Below are positions 27,259 through 35,192 of a DNA stretch of 64,000 nucleotides, one piece after another. Every line of letters starts with the position of its first letter. Within the stretch, counting starts at the first letter, position 1. The translations under genes were made by a program, and so were the position numbers. The stretch comes from Lachnospiraceae bacterium (GTDB taxonomy: Bacteria; Bacillota; Clostridia; Lachnospirales; Lachnospiraceae), in the NCBI GenBank assembly GCA_016283755.1, contig JAEENO010000032.1, positions 1 to 64,000 of the forward strand, in the 5' to 3' direction. Below the pieces are notes generated by a model. The model had not been told where the DNA came from. It ran no database searches and was given only the letters and a program-made list of their open reading frames with translations.

Positions 27259-27981
27259 TTAAATCATGTTGTCCAATACAGACGAGAAATCGCTTGCCTT
27301 ATTGTAACGTCCGTTGTCACCGTATGTTGTAACACGTGATGCAACGTTTGTCGCCGTCATTGAAAGATAAGAAGTCGAAGCATTAAGGTTATATGCATAT
27401 GAACCTACACCCTTGAACAATGACTTAGCAGGTGTCATATCGACTTCTTTCATCTTACCGTCGGAATCCTTATACATGCTCTCATCAAGAGTCATTGTAT
27501 TATCCTTATTAATCTTGATTCCGATCTTACCCAAAAGGCTTGCGTTGACAGCTGTTGACTTAACCATTGATGAAGCTGCCGTAAGAACAGAAGTAGAATT
27601 TGCATCCTTTGCAGCTTTAATCGTCGAATTGTAATCATCAACAAACGACTTAAGGTTATCATACACCTTCTCGCGGTCCTTATCTGTCTTTGCATCAAAA
27701 TCAGTTCCCATAAGCTTAGCTGACGAATCCAAAAGCTCCTTGGAATCAGCCTTAATGCTTGTGAGATTCTTAGCCTCGGTCTTGTCGGTTGACTTAACCC
27801 TGCTCTTTGAGTCGCTTCCCTGCTGCTTATAGTAATTCTTAACAAGCTTATAATACGAACCGCTCTTTAACGAAGCATAATCCGCAAGTATACTGCCTGT
27901 TGAACTTGTATTATTCGAGCCACTTAATCCTGAGAACATCGTGCTAATCGCATCTGAAGAAATTCCATACATCCTTGTCAT
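27259..27981 (-). CDS. FliD C-domain-like protein (putative exported flagellar protein)
   Basis: 240 residues, no cysteine, rich in Ser, Lys and Asp, and no signal peptide or membrane helix. Residues about 115-170 (FVDDYNSTIKAAKD ... LGKIGIKINKDNTMTLDE) resemble the C-terminal half of the flagellar cap FliD, where a VDAYN helix is followed by LGI-x-N-x-DGTLSLDE. It lacks FliD's N-terminal domain. Export by the flagellar type III route would explain the composition; this is inference. The ATG at 27981 is preferred over a GTG 9 nt upstream because AAAGGAGTG overlaps that GTG. It follows the acidic membrane gene by 28 nt. Confidence 0.6.
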   Translation of the reverse strand: MTRMYGISSDAISTMFSGLSGSNNTSSTGSILADYASLKSGSYYKLVKNYYKQQGSDSKSRVKSTDKTEAKNLTSIKADSKELLDSSAKLMGTDFDAKTDKDREKVYDNLKSFVDDYNSTIKAAKDANSTSVLTAASSMVKSTAVNASLLGKIGIKINKDNTMTLDESMYKDSDGKMKEVDMTPAKSLFKGVGSYAYNLNASTSYLSMTATNVASRVTTYGDNGRYNKASDFSSVLDNMI

Positions 27982-28009
27982 AAAAATCACTCCTTTAAAA
28001 AACTAAAAC

Positions 28010-29974
28010 CTACGATATGCCCGCCCTCAACAGAACTTTTATAAGTTCCATTGAATATGTCTGTCTGTCTCGCTGTTTATATAATGCCAATGCGTCTTCG
28101 AAGGAAATATTATAAACTTCCTTTAAAAGTCTCTCGGCTTTTCCTTCGTAATCCGTTAGCTCTGCGCTTATTCCGTACTCACCGGCGTCATTAATCTGTA
28201 CATCATAATGACCGATCATACGAACCAAACTGTCAAGTGCAAGCTCGTTACGTCCGCTTGAAACAAGCACTTCATACGAACGATAGAACTCCTGCATACA
28301 TGCAAGCATCTTGACCTTTCTATAGAGAAGTTTATCATCATCCTTTTCTATAGTCAACGGATTGAGAAGGTTATAAGCTTCTACATACTTACCCTGTGCG
28401 TAGTATTCCTGCGCCTTATGTAAGGACATTCTGTAATTGGCAGTCTTGCCGATATATATTGTTCCAAAAAGAATTGTAGCTCCGAGAAGAAGAATTACAA
28501 ATACCGGACCCTTAGGAAGCGGTTTTGTCTTAACCTTAGGAGGCTTCGGCTTCTTAACCTTAGGCGGCTTTGCTGCTTTTGCAGCTGCCTTGGCTGCGGC
28601 CTTCTCTTTCTTCTTAGCTTCTTTTTCTTTCTTCTTTTCTTCTTTTTCCTTTGCTTTCTTAGCTTTTTCGTCAAGCTCCGGTTCTGCTTCAGCCGCCGAT
28701 TCCTCACCGCCGCCTTCAAGCGCCCTTAAGATATCGGCGTCTTCATCAGCAAGCTCTCCTGCCAATTCTTCGATATCCTTCTTTTTAGCATTGGCAATAA
28801 CCGGAACATTCGGATTCTCGTCCTCATCATCAGGTCCGAAGAAAAGTGCTTTTAACTTACCCAAGAATCCCTTAGGAGGCTCATTCTTTTCATTAGCCTC
28901 TTTTATAAGAGCATTGCGCTCATCGGTAATATCTCTGATCTCTCCGTCAGAACCCGACGGTACCTGAACATCTATATCAAATCCAAGTCCTGCAAGGTTA
29001 CCTGCAAGCTCTGCAGCAGATATATCCTCGCCTTCAGGCATAATGCTTTCACCGTTCTCATCAGCAGAAAGCATGCTTCCAATATCTTTAAGATCTTCGT
29101 CACCTTCACCGAGTCCGTTAAGCATGGAGATTATATCATCCGCAGATGCATCTTCTCCCGGCATTCCGGAAGCTACCGCTGTATCGCCTTCTGAACTGCC
29201 ATCACCGAATCCAAGGTCACCCAATCCAAATCCGGCCTCTTCCATAACATCGGATACCCCCGGTACATCTGATGCCGGCATATCCTGTGACATGTCAGGC
29301 ATTCCGAATAAATCTCCCGGAATATCTGTCTCTTCCGTTGCACCAAAATTCATCTCCGATGAAGCTTCCGCTTCGCCAAGTCCCATATCGCTTGATACAT
29401 CGGAATCTGTGCCAAAACCTAAATCCATGCCAAGCGACATGTCGTCTGCCTGCACATCTGCCGATGTCTCTGCCGGTACCGACTCTTCCGAATTCATTAT
29501 TGCGTCAAGCCCATTAAATAAGCTGTCTTCTTCTGTATTGAAGTTCTCAACAGGAGCCTCTGCCTGGCTATCCGTAAATGCCTCTTCCGGCGCTTTTATC
29601 TCGGCTGCCATAGGAACAGGTTCTTTAACCGGCTCTGCCTCAGGCTCTTTTTCAGATGTCTTTAAAATTGCATCTTCATCCATTTCTTCCGACATATCAA
29701 GTTCAAAGTCGGATAAAAAGTCGCCCGCGTCAGTCTCCATAAGTTCTTTCTCAAACTCAGCAAGGAATGCATCGCTTGCATCCCTCTTAGGCTTTCTGGT
29801 CTTCTCTTTTCTCTTTTCCTTTCGCACCTCGAAAGGATCTCCCATCAATTCATCTTCGTTTGTCTCTCCTTGACCTATTCCGAGCGAATCGACGGTGCCG
29901 TCTATATTACGTGGAATCTCCTCTTGTACGGCATTAAGTAAACTATCAAGATAGTCTTCGCTTTCCTTACCCAA
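28010..29974 (-). CDS. Very acidic single-pass membrane protein with TPR-like C terminus
   Basis: 654 residues, unrecognised. Residues about 75-360 are highly acidic and low-complexity (D, E, S, G, M). A Lys/Ala-rich region with KEKEEKKKEKEAKKK and a PPKVKKPKPP repeat comes next. One transmembrane helix (VFVILLLGATILFGTIYIG) is near residues 488-506, and about 145 residues follow with TPR-like helices (AQEYYAQGKYVEAYNLLNPL). The long N-terminal part should be cytoplasmic. The start is TTG, supported by GGGAGGTGG about 7 nt upstream; the next in-frame methionine is 40 codons in. It heads the operon with the FliD-like, coiled-coil and flavin reductase genes. Confidence 0.75.
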   Translation of the reverse strand: MGKESEDYLDSLLNAVQEEIPRNIDGTVDSLGIGQGETNEDELMGDPFEVRKEKRKEKTRKPKRDASDAFLAEFEKELMETDAGDFLSDFELDMSEEMDEDAILKTSEKEPEAEPVKEPVPMAAEIKAPEEAFTDSQAEAPVENFNTEEDSLFNGLDAIMNSEESVPAETSADVQADDMSLGMDLGFGTDSDVSSDMGLGEAEASSEMNFGATEETDIPGDLFGMPDMSQDMPASDVPGVSDVMEEAGFGLGDLGFGDGSSEGDTAVASGMPGEDASADDIISMLNGLGEGDEDLKDIGSMLSADENGESIMPEGEDISAAELAGNLAGLGFDIDVQVPSGSDGEIRDITDERNALIKEANEKNEPPKGFLGKLKALFFGPDDEDENPNVPVIANAKKKDIEELAGELADEDADILRALEGGGEESAAEAEPELDEKAKKAKEKEEKKKEKEAKKKEKAAAKAAAKAAKPPKVKKPKPPKVKTKPLPKGPVFVILLLGATILFGTIYIGKTANYRMSLHKAQEYYAQGKYVEAYNLLNPLTIEKDDDKLLYRKVKMLACMQEFYRSYEVLVSSGRNELALDSLVRMIGHYDVQINDAGEYGISAELTDYEGKAERLLKEVYNISFEDALALYKQRDRQTYSMELIKVLLRAGIS

Positions 29975-29994
29975 GATTATTCCACCTCCCTAAT

Positions 29995-30023
29995 ATTTTC
30001 TCATTCTTTAAATCTTCTATCAA
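29995..30023 (-). promoter_or_regulatory. Candidate promoter of the acidic membrane protein operon
   Basis: On the minus strand TTGATA (30018-30023) and GAAAAT (29995-30000) are 17 bp apart and just after the cheV terminator. The -10 matches consensus at four of six positions. Confidence 0.35.
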
Positions 30024-30027
30024 ATAG

Positions 30028-30069
30028 AAAAACCCCAAAGCACCCCATATACGAAGGATGCTTTGAGGC
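30028..30069 (-). terminator. cheV terminator
   Basis: On the minus strand CCTCAAAGCATCC pairs with GGGGTGCTTTGGGG across a 9-nt loop, with wobble positions, followed by TTTTTC. It lies 14 nt after the cheV stop codon. Confidence 0.85.
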
Positions 30070-30082
30070 ACGTGTACTCTTC

Positions 30083-30994
30083 TTACTTAGGAGCCTTGCT
30101 GTTATCGATTAAGTTATCGATTGCAGATACAAGTGAACCTATCTCCGGCTTGGTAAGCTGTGCATCCGCACCAAGAGCTTCACCTTTTCTTCTCATTTCA
30201 TCGTTAACAAGTGATGAGAAGATTACAAGCGGAATTAACTTGATCTCGTCATCTTCCTTACAAAGCTTGGTAAGTCTGTGACCATCCATAACAGGCATCT
30301 CGATATCGGTAATGATACACTTTGCTTTCTTATAAAGTGAGCCGTTATCTTTCCACTCGTTAAGCTGATCCCATGCAACCTGACCGTTCTCGCAAAGCTT
30401 AAGCTGCCTGTAGCCTGCCTTCTTTAAACAGTCTGTAATCATTCTACCAAGCATAGGTGAGTCTTCCGCAATAATAATAGGGCACTCGCCTCTATCTCTT
30501 CCTTCAAAGTTCTCAATGTCACTGACACGAAGACCTGTATCAGGACTGATATCCGTTACAATCTTCTCGAAGTCAAGGATAACAACAAGTTTATCATCAA
30601 ACTTAACAACGCCTGTAGATACACCCTTATTCTCAGCATTAATCGTAGAATCCGGTGTATTAATATCAGCCCAGGAGATTCTGTGAATACCGATAACTTT
30701 ATCGACATGGAAAGCGATATTCAGCTTATTAAAGTTGGTAATTATGAATAATCCGTCATCCGAGCTCGGCTTAAGTCCGAGGCTCTCTCTTAAACTGATA
30801 ACCGTAATCATGGTATCACGCGGCATAAAAATTCCTTCTACACAATAATGTGAGTTAGGAACAGGAGTAACCGGCTGATAAGTAAGAATCTCTCTTATCT
30901 TGGCTACGTTAATACCATAATGGTTGTCATCTAATGTAAATTCAAGAATTTCTACCTCATTGGTACCATTTTCTAAGAGTATGTTTGTCTCCAT
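30083..30994 (-). CDS. cheV: Chemotaxis coupling protein CheV (CheW-REC)
   Basis: 303 residues. An N-terminal CheW-like domain (about 10-150; EILEFTLDDNHYGINVAKIREI, YCVEGIFMPRD) couples receptors to CheA, and a C-terminal receiver (about 172-300) has its acceptor aspartate in CIITDIEMPVMDG. CheV proteins help adaptation in chemotaxis. The ATG at 30994 is chosen because AAGGAGGG lies 6 nt upstream; the frame is open further up but crosses the promoter. It is transcribed alone, from an extended -10 promoter to its own terminator. Confidence 0.95.
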   Translation of the reverse strand: METNILLENGTNEVEILEFTLDDNHYGINVAKIREILTYQPVTPVPNSHYCVEGIFMPRDTMITVISLRESLGLKPSSDDGLFIITNFNKLNIAFHVDKVIGIHRISWADINTPDSTINAENKGVSTGVVKFDDKLVVILDFEKIVTDISPDTGLRVSDIENFEGRDRGECPIIIAEDSPMLGRMITDCLKKAGYRQLKLCENGQVAWDQLNEWKDNGSLYKKAKCIITDIEMPVMDGHRLTKLCKEDDEIKLIPLVIFSSLVNDEMRRKGEALGADAQLTKPEIGSLVSAIDNLIDNSKAPK

Positions 30995-31031
30995 GGGAAC
31001 CCTCCTTGACATCGTTGCCTTAATTAACGGT

Positions 31032-31040
31032 ATTATAGCA
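31032..31040 (-). promoter_or_regulatory. Extended -10 promoter of cheV
   Basis: On the minus strand TGCTATAAT combines a TG extension with a perfect TATAAT (31032-31037), 38 bp before the cheV start. No good -35 is visible, as expected for an extended -10 promoter. The same TGCTATAAT occurs upstream of the large GGDEF-EAL gene. Confidence 0.55.
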
Positions 31041-31079
31041 TACCTACAGTGAAAAAAACACAATTTACGAAAATTTTCA

Positions 31080-31844
31080 CTAATTCATACCAATTGTTTT
31101 TGAAATATTATTCTTCGTGCTGATTAACTTAAAATCGGATACAGACTCAGCAATACTTTTCTTAATCTCAAAGAATATGTATGTCTCTATGCTTTCGCCC
31201 GCTTTTATCGTATCCATATAATTCACAAAATCTATAGGTAATATCGTCGCGGTCGCATTTGCAACAGCACTTCCGTTGTTAACCGACAATGTAAGCTTTA
31301 AGGCATTGCTGAATATATCACACAATATATCTTCGGTCGTATTATTGGTAAGTACTATCTTCATAATGAAATATGTATTCTCCGGGTCACTCGGCTTATT
31401 AACCGAAAGCGCTCTGTTATACACATAATCTTCTTGAACAAAGAATCCGTTATACTTTCCGGTTATGCCGTTAGTTCCTATAAGTTCAGATAATGACATC
31501 GTCCCGCCGTCCGTAGTTCCACCGGAGCCACCGCCACCGTTATCATCATCATCATTATCATCCGGCTCATCCGGATTAACAGGCTCATCAACAGGATTCT
31601 CTTCCTGCCTCATACTGTCATTAATCGATTTAAGCTGTCCGTAGCTAAGTGACGTATATCCTTCCGTCATCTGACGATTGAATTCTCCGATAAGGTGCGC
31701 AGAAAAAGAAGCAATCTGAGCACGCTCACTATCAGTAAGCGAAATAAGCTTCTCGGGGCCACACCCGGACACTAAGAAGACAAGTACAAGACAAATTATC
31801 GATATAATAATCCTCTTCTTCAAGATACTGCCCGCCTTTTTCAA
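31080..31844 (-). CDS. Lipoprotein of unknown function
   Basis: 254 residues. A basic N terminus, hydrophobic helix and lipobox VSGC give a type II signal peptide with lipidated C28, so it is anchored outside the membrane. Residues about 80-120 are an acidic, Gly-rich linker with a run of Asp and Gly. The C-terminal part (about 120-254) has a beta-rich look similar to DUF4352-type domains (TYFIMKIVLTNNTTEDI). The start is TTG at 31844 or a second TTG seven codons later; neither has a strong ribosome binding site and no ATG precedes the signal peptide. It begins 8 nt after the response regulator stop, so coupling is likely. Confidence 0.75.
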   Translation of the reverse strand: MKKAGSILKKRIIISIICLVLVFLVSGCGPEKLISLTDSERAQIASFSAHLIGEFNRQMTEGYTSLSYGQLKSINDSMRQEENPVDEPVNPDEPDDNDDDDNGGGGSGGTTDGGTMSLSELIGTNGITGKYNGFFVQEDYVYNRALSVNKPSDPENTYFIMKIVLTNNTTEDILCDIFSNALKLTLSVNNGSAVANATATILPIDFVNYMDTIKAGESIETYIFFEIKKSIAESVSDFKLISTKNNISKTIGMN

Positions 31845-31852
31845 TACTTCTA

Positions 31853-32536
31853 TTAGCGCTCCGATACCTCAAACTTATATCCCATACCCCAGATGGTCTT
31901 GATATAATTACCCTTAGCGCCAATCTTACTTCTTAACTTCTTAACATGAGTATCGATCGTTCTCGCATCTCCGAAATAATCGTAATTCCATACGTTATTA
32001 AGAATCTTCTCACGAGATAATGCAATACCTTCATTCTCAAGGAAGAAGCTTAAAAGCTCATACTCCTTGAAGCTTAACTCTATAGGCTTATCGTCAACCG
32101 TTACTTCATGAGCCGCACGGTTGATAACGATTCCGCCGTAATCCAACACATCGTTGGTATCAATCTTATTCGATCTTCGAAGAAGCGCATCTACACGTGC
32201 TACAAGAATCTTAGGGCTGAAAGGCTTGGAAATATACTCATCTACACCGAGCTCAAATCCCTGTAATTCGTCATTCTCTGTTGCCTTAGCTGTAAGCATG
32301 ATAATCGGCACCTTGGAAGTCTCTCGAATCTCACGACATACCTGCCAACCATTCATATTAGGCATCATAACGTCGAGAATAATAAGTGAGATCGACTTAT
32401 CCGAGTAGAAAATATCAAGTGCCTGCTCACCGTCTTCTGCTTCCACAACCTCATATTCCTTCTTGAGCAGAAAGTCTTTAACGAGCTTTCTCATAAGTGC
32501 TTCGTCGTCAACAACAAGAACTTTAACTTTATCCAT
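31853..32536 (-). CDS. OmpR/PhoB-type response regulator (orphan)
   Basis: 227 residues. The receiver domain (1-120) has the acidic pair D10/D11, acceptor D55 in LIILDVMMP, T in MLTAKA and K in SKPFSP. The C-terminal winged helix (about 130-225) has typical ELSFKEYELLSFFLEN and VWNYDYFGDARTIDTHVKKLR. It binds DNA to control transcription. No histidine kinase gene is adjacent; it sits between a membrane protein and a lipoprotein gene. GGAGATAGG precedes the ATG. Confidence 0.95.
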   Translation of the reverse strand: MDKVKVLVVDDEALMRKLVKDFLLKKEYEVVEAEDGEQALDIFYSDKSISLIILDVMMPNMNGWQVCREIRETSKVPIIMLTAKATENDELQGFELGVDEYISKPFSPKILVARVDALLRRSNKIDTNDVLDYGGIVINRAAHEVTVDDKPIELSFKEYELLSFFLENEGIALSREKILNNVWNYDYFGDARTIDTHVKKLRSKIGAKGNYIKTIWGMGYKFEVSER

Positions 32537-32575
32537 ATTCCTATCTCCATTTCCTTAAAGCCTATATTCTATGCG

Positions 32576-33235
32576 CTATTGCGCAGTAAAACCATTATTA
32601 ATATTATACTTCTCTTCGTATTCCCGTATTGTTGCCTCACGTTCTTCCAAGCTCTTCTGCCATTCTTCGTAACGGTCTATAAGCTTATTCTCATAATCAA
32701 TTATGGTCGGAACGTCCGACTTACTGACAAGGACAAACATCGCGATTATCGCAAGTACCAGTATCGCATTTACAATAAGAGATGTCACCAGGCCTCCCCG
32801 CAGTCTCTCGACATCTTCCCCTACGACGGATTTCTCCTTCTCAGTATACTTCCTAAGCTTCTTCGGTCTCTTCTTCTCTTCGGTGCCTTCCACTGTATCA
32901 TCGGGTACCGCTTCCTTAATCAAGTCTTTCTCCCTTATTATATCGGGAGTAAAATCAAGCTTTGATATATCAGCAGCCTTAATATCAGGCGCTTTTTCAA
33001 GATATGATAAAAGTTCTTTAAGGTACTCATATCCTACAGGCGTTACAAACATCCGCTCCCGGACAATTCTGTTATAAACCGAAAGTACGGCATCGGGATT
33101 ATTCATATCAAGCCTATCTCTCGTATAGGCAACGGCTGTAACTTCCTTCTCGGCCTTCCTGGCGGTCTCCTCATCGTAAAAGACGAAGCCCGAAACCGCA
33201 TAGCAGGTCTTCTGTTCATCCATAAATACTTTCAT
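32576..33235 (-). CDS. Single-pass membrane protein of unknown function
   Basis: 219 residues, no family recognised. Residues 1-85 look globular (KTCYAVSGFVFYDEETARKAEKEV). A charged basic linker (KKRPKKLRKYTEKEK) precedes one transmembrane helix near residues 148-168 (LIVNAILVLAIIAMFVLVS), followed by a coiled coil and a short tail. The first ATG has no clear ribosome binding site; a second ATG four codons later is equally possible. It lies 39 nt upstream of the response regulator and may be its partner or sensor. This is inference. Confidence 0.65.
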   Translation of the reverse strand: MKVFMDEQKTCYAVSGFVFYDEETARKAEKEVTAVAYTRDRLDMNNPDAVLSVYNRIVRERMFVTPVGYEYLKELLSYLEKAPDIKAADISKLDFTPDIIREKDLIKEAVPDDTVEGTEEKKRPKKLRKYTEKEKSVVGEDVERLRGGLVTSLIVNAILVLAIIAMFVLVSKSDVPTIIDYENKLIDRYEEWQKSLEEREATIREYEEKYNINNGFTAQ

Positions 33236-33340
33236 ATCTCAATTAAGGACATACTTTCAAAGAATTTAAAAAAATGTCTATACTTTTCTTATTAATTAAA
33301 ATATATCACACTTTTCTTTAAAAAGAAAGCAAATTATTAA

Positions 33341-34216
33341 TTAAACAGTCTTATACATGTCCACTATGTGATTATACAGTGAACGAACTGCCGGTGCCAT
33401 GAGTGTCGGGTTCATGGCCGAAATACCGATAATGCGCCAAATCTCAGGCTCAAGTTCGTAGAAATCAACGTCATAAGGCATGTCCCGGACTATAAGTTCC
33501 GGTATAAGACAGATTCCAAGCCCTTTTTCAACAAGTCTGAGTGTTGCGTTGTCATCCACTACATGGTAATTTGACTGAATTTTAAGACTATTCTCTCTTA
33601 AGAAATTCTGAATGTCCACATCAGTGTTTTCACGCTGTGTAACAAACTGGTAATTCTTTAGTTCCTCAACGTTGACTACACTTCCGGATGGCTTAGAACA
33701 TAAGCCTTTCGGCATTACGCATAATAATCTGTCCTTATATAACGGGAATATCGGCACATCCTTGGCACTTGTTACCGAAAGAAGTCCTATATCAACAACT
33801 CCGTTCTTAAGCCATTCGGATACGTCCGCATATGTTCCCTGGAATACTTCTATTACAACGTTCTCGTTACGCTCGTTAAATGTCTTAATAATATCCGGAA
33901 TCCAGTTGCTGCATACAGAGGAAAACACACCAAGCTTAACGCGGCCCGTCTTAAGTCCGTTAAGCTCAGATATCATCTGCTGCAACGATTCATCCGAGTT
34001 AAGTACCGCATTAACATACGGCAGCAAATGCTCACCGTAATTGGTAAGCTTGATACCGCTCTTGCTTCTCGTAAGTACCGAGAAGCCGAGCTCTGTTTCC
34101 ATATTTGAAATTGTATGGCTTATTGCGGAAGGTGTAAGTCCCAAGACTTCAGCGGCCTTATGAAAGCTTCCGATATCCGCAACTGCCTTAAAAACCTGAT
34201 ATGTAAGTAATGTCAT
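33341..34216 (-). CDS. LysR-family transcriptional regulator
   Basis: 291 residues. The N-terminal helix-turn-helix (FHKAAEVLGLTPSAISHTISNME, about 17-40) and the periplasmic-binding-like effector domain (about 90-290) are typical. The target is unknown. It follows the ROK kinase gene by 10 nt, with GGGATAG before the ATG, so it is the last gene of the aldo/keto reductase-glucokinase operon rather than divergent from a target, which is less common for LysR regulators. Confidence 0.93.
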   Translation of the reverse strand: MTLLTYQVFKAVADIGSFHKAAEVLGLTPSAISHTISNMETELGFSVLTRSKSGIKLTNYGEHLLPYVNAVLNSDESLQQMISELNGLKTGRVKLGVFSSVCSNWIPDIIKTFNERNENVVIEVFQGTYADVSEWLKNGVVDIGLLSVTSAKDVPIFPLYKDRLLCVMPKGLCSKPSGSVVNVEELKNYQFVTQRENTDVDIQNFLRENSLKIQSNYHVVDDNATLRLVEKGLGICLIPELIVRDMPYDVDFYELEPEIWRIIGISAMNPTLMAPAVRSLYNHIVDMYKTV

Positions 34217-34226
34217 ATACTATCCC

Positions 34227-35174
34227 TTATTCATAATCATCAAAAATCATTTTGGCGCATCCGTAGATTCCCGCTAAGTTTCCAAGCGTTGCAAGCTTAA
34301 ATTCCGTGCTTTTTGCAGCATGAAATACGTTCGTTCTAAAGCTTGGCAAAAGTGAATCTATTATTATCTGACCTGCCTTTGCCATTCCTCCGCCGATTAC
34401 AAATGCGTCAGGATTAAGTACGCAAGCAATCTTAGCAAAGGTCTGTCCCATAATCTCGCCTGTGTTCTTAACAACATTAAGTGCTGCCTCATCACCTTTT
34501 TTAGCCTCATCGTAAATCTCTTTTGCGGTGTACTTCGGCATATTTCGAAGCGGGCTTTCGCAAGGATGTGTAAGAAGATATTTTTTCATCTGCTTAACAA
34601 CTCCCGTTGCGGATGCATACTGTTCGAAGCATCCTCTTCTTCCGCATGAGCAAAGATCGTTCTCTTCAGGATTAACCGTTATATGTCCGATCTCTCCCGC
34701 AGCTCCCGTAACACCTTCAAATATCTTACCGTTAATGATAACCCCGCCTCCGACACCTGTGCCAAGTGTTACCATAACTATATTATTAAAGCCCTGTCCG
34801 CCGCCCCTGTAGATTTCTCCAAGTGCAGCAACATTTGCATCGTTTCCCGCTTTAACCTTAAGCCCCGTGATTAACTGAAGCTGCTTTGCGACGTTGAATA
34901 CATCCCAGCCTAAGTTGACACACTTTAATACCGTACCGTCACCGAGTACAGGTCCCGGAACTCCTACTCCGATACCCTTTACCTGCTGAGGAGTAATTCC
35001 GTGCTTCTGCATATTCTCGAATATAGCAGCCTTAATATCCTGAAGGATATATACGCCCTTATTCTCGGTCCTTGTCTCTATAACAACAGTATCCTTAAGA
35101 AAGCCCTTTCCGTTAAAAAGTCCTATCTTGGTACCGGTCCCTCCGACATCCACTCCGTATACAAACTGTTCCAT
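34227..35174 (-). CDS. glk: ROK-family glucokinase
   Basis: 315 residues. It phosphorylates glucose with ATP. The N-terminal phosphate loop GVDVGGTGTKIGLFN, the catalytic GNDANVAALGE and the ROK zinc signature CSCGRRGCFEQYAS are intact, with GAAGEIGHITV supplying the zinc histidine. AAGGAG precedes the ATG. It is 18 nt downstream of the aldo/keto reductase gene and upstream of the LysR gene. Exact sugar specificity cannot be read from sequence, but the closest pattern is Firmicute glucokinase. Confidence 0.9.
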   Translation of the reverse strand: MEQFVYGVDVGGTGTKIGLFNGKGFLKDTVVIETRTENKGVYILQDIKAAIFENMQKHGITPQQVKGIGVGVPGPVLGDGTVLKCVNLGWDVFNVAKQLQLITGLKVKAGNDANVAALGEIYRGGGQGFNNIVMVTLGTGVGGGVIINGKIFEGVTGAAGEIGHITVNPEENDLCSCGRRGCFEQYASATGVVKQMKKYLLTHPCESPLRNMPKYTAKEIYDEAKKGDEAALNVVKNTGEIMGQTFAKIACVLNPDAFVIGGGMAKAGQIIIDSLLPSFRTNVFHAAKSTEFKLATLGNLAGIYGCAKMIFDDYE

Positions 35175-35192
35175 TAAGATAACTCCTTATAC

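Noticed and set aside
29043..29873. 276-codon plus-strand frame with many Ser residues
   Set aside because: It is antisense to the acidic membrane protein; the Ser-rich, low-complexity translation is what the complement of Asp/Glu-rich codons produces. No ribosome binding site.
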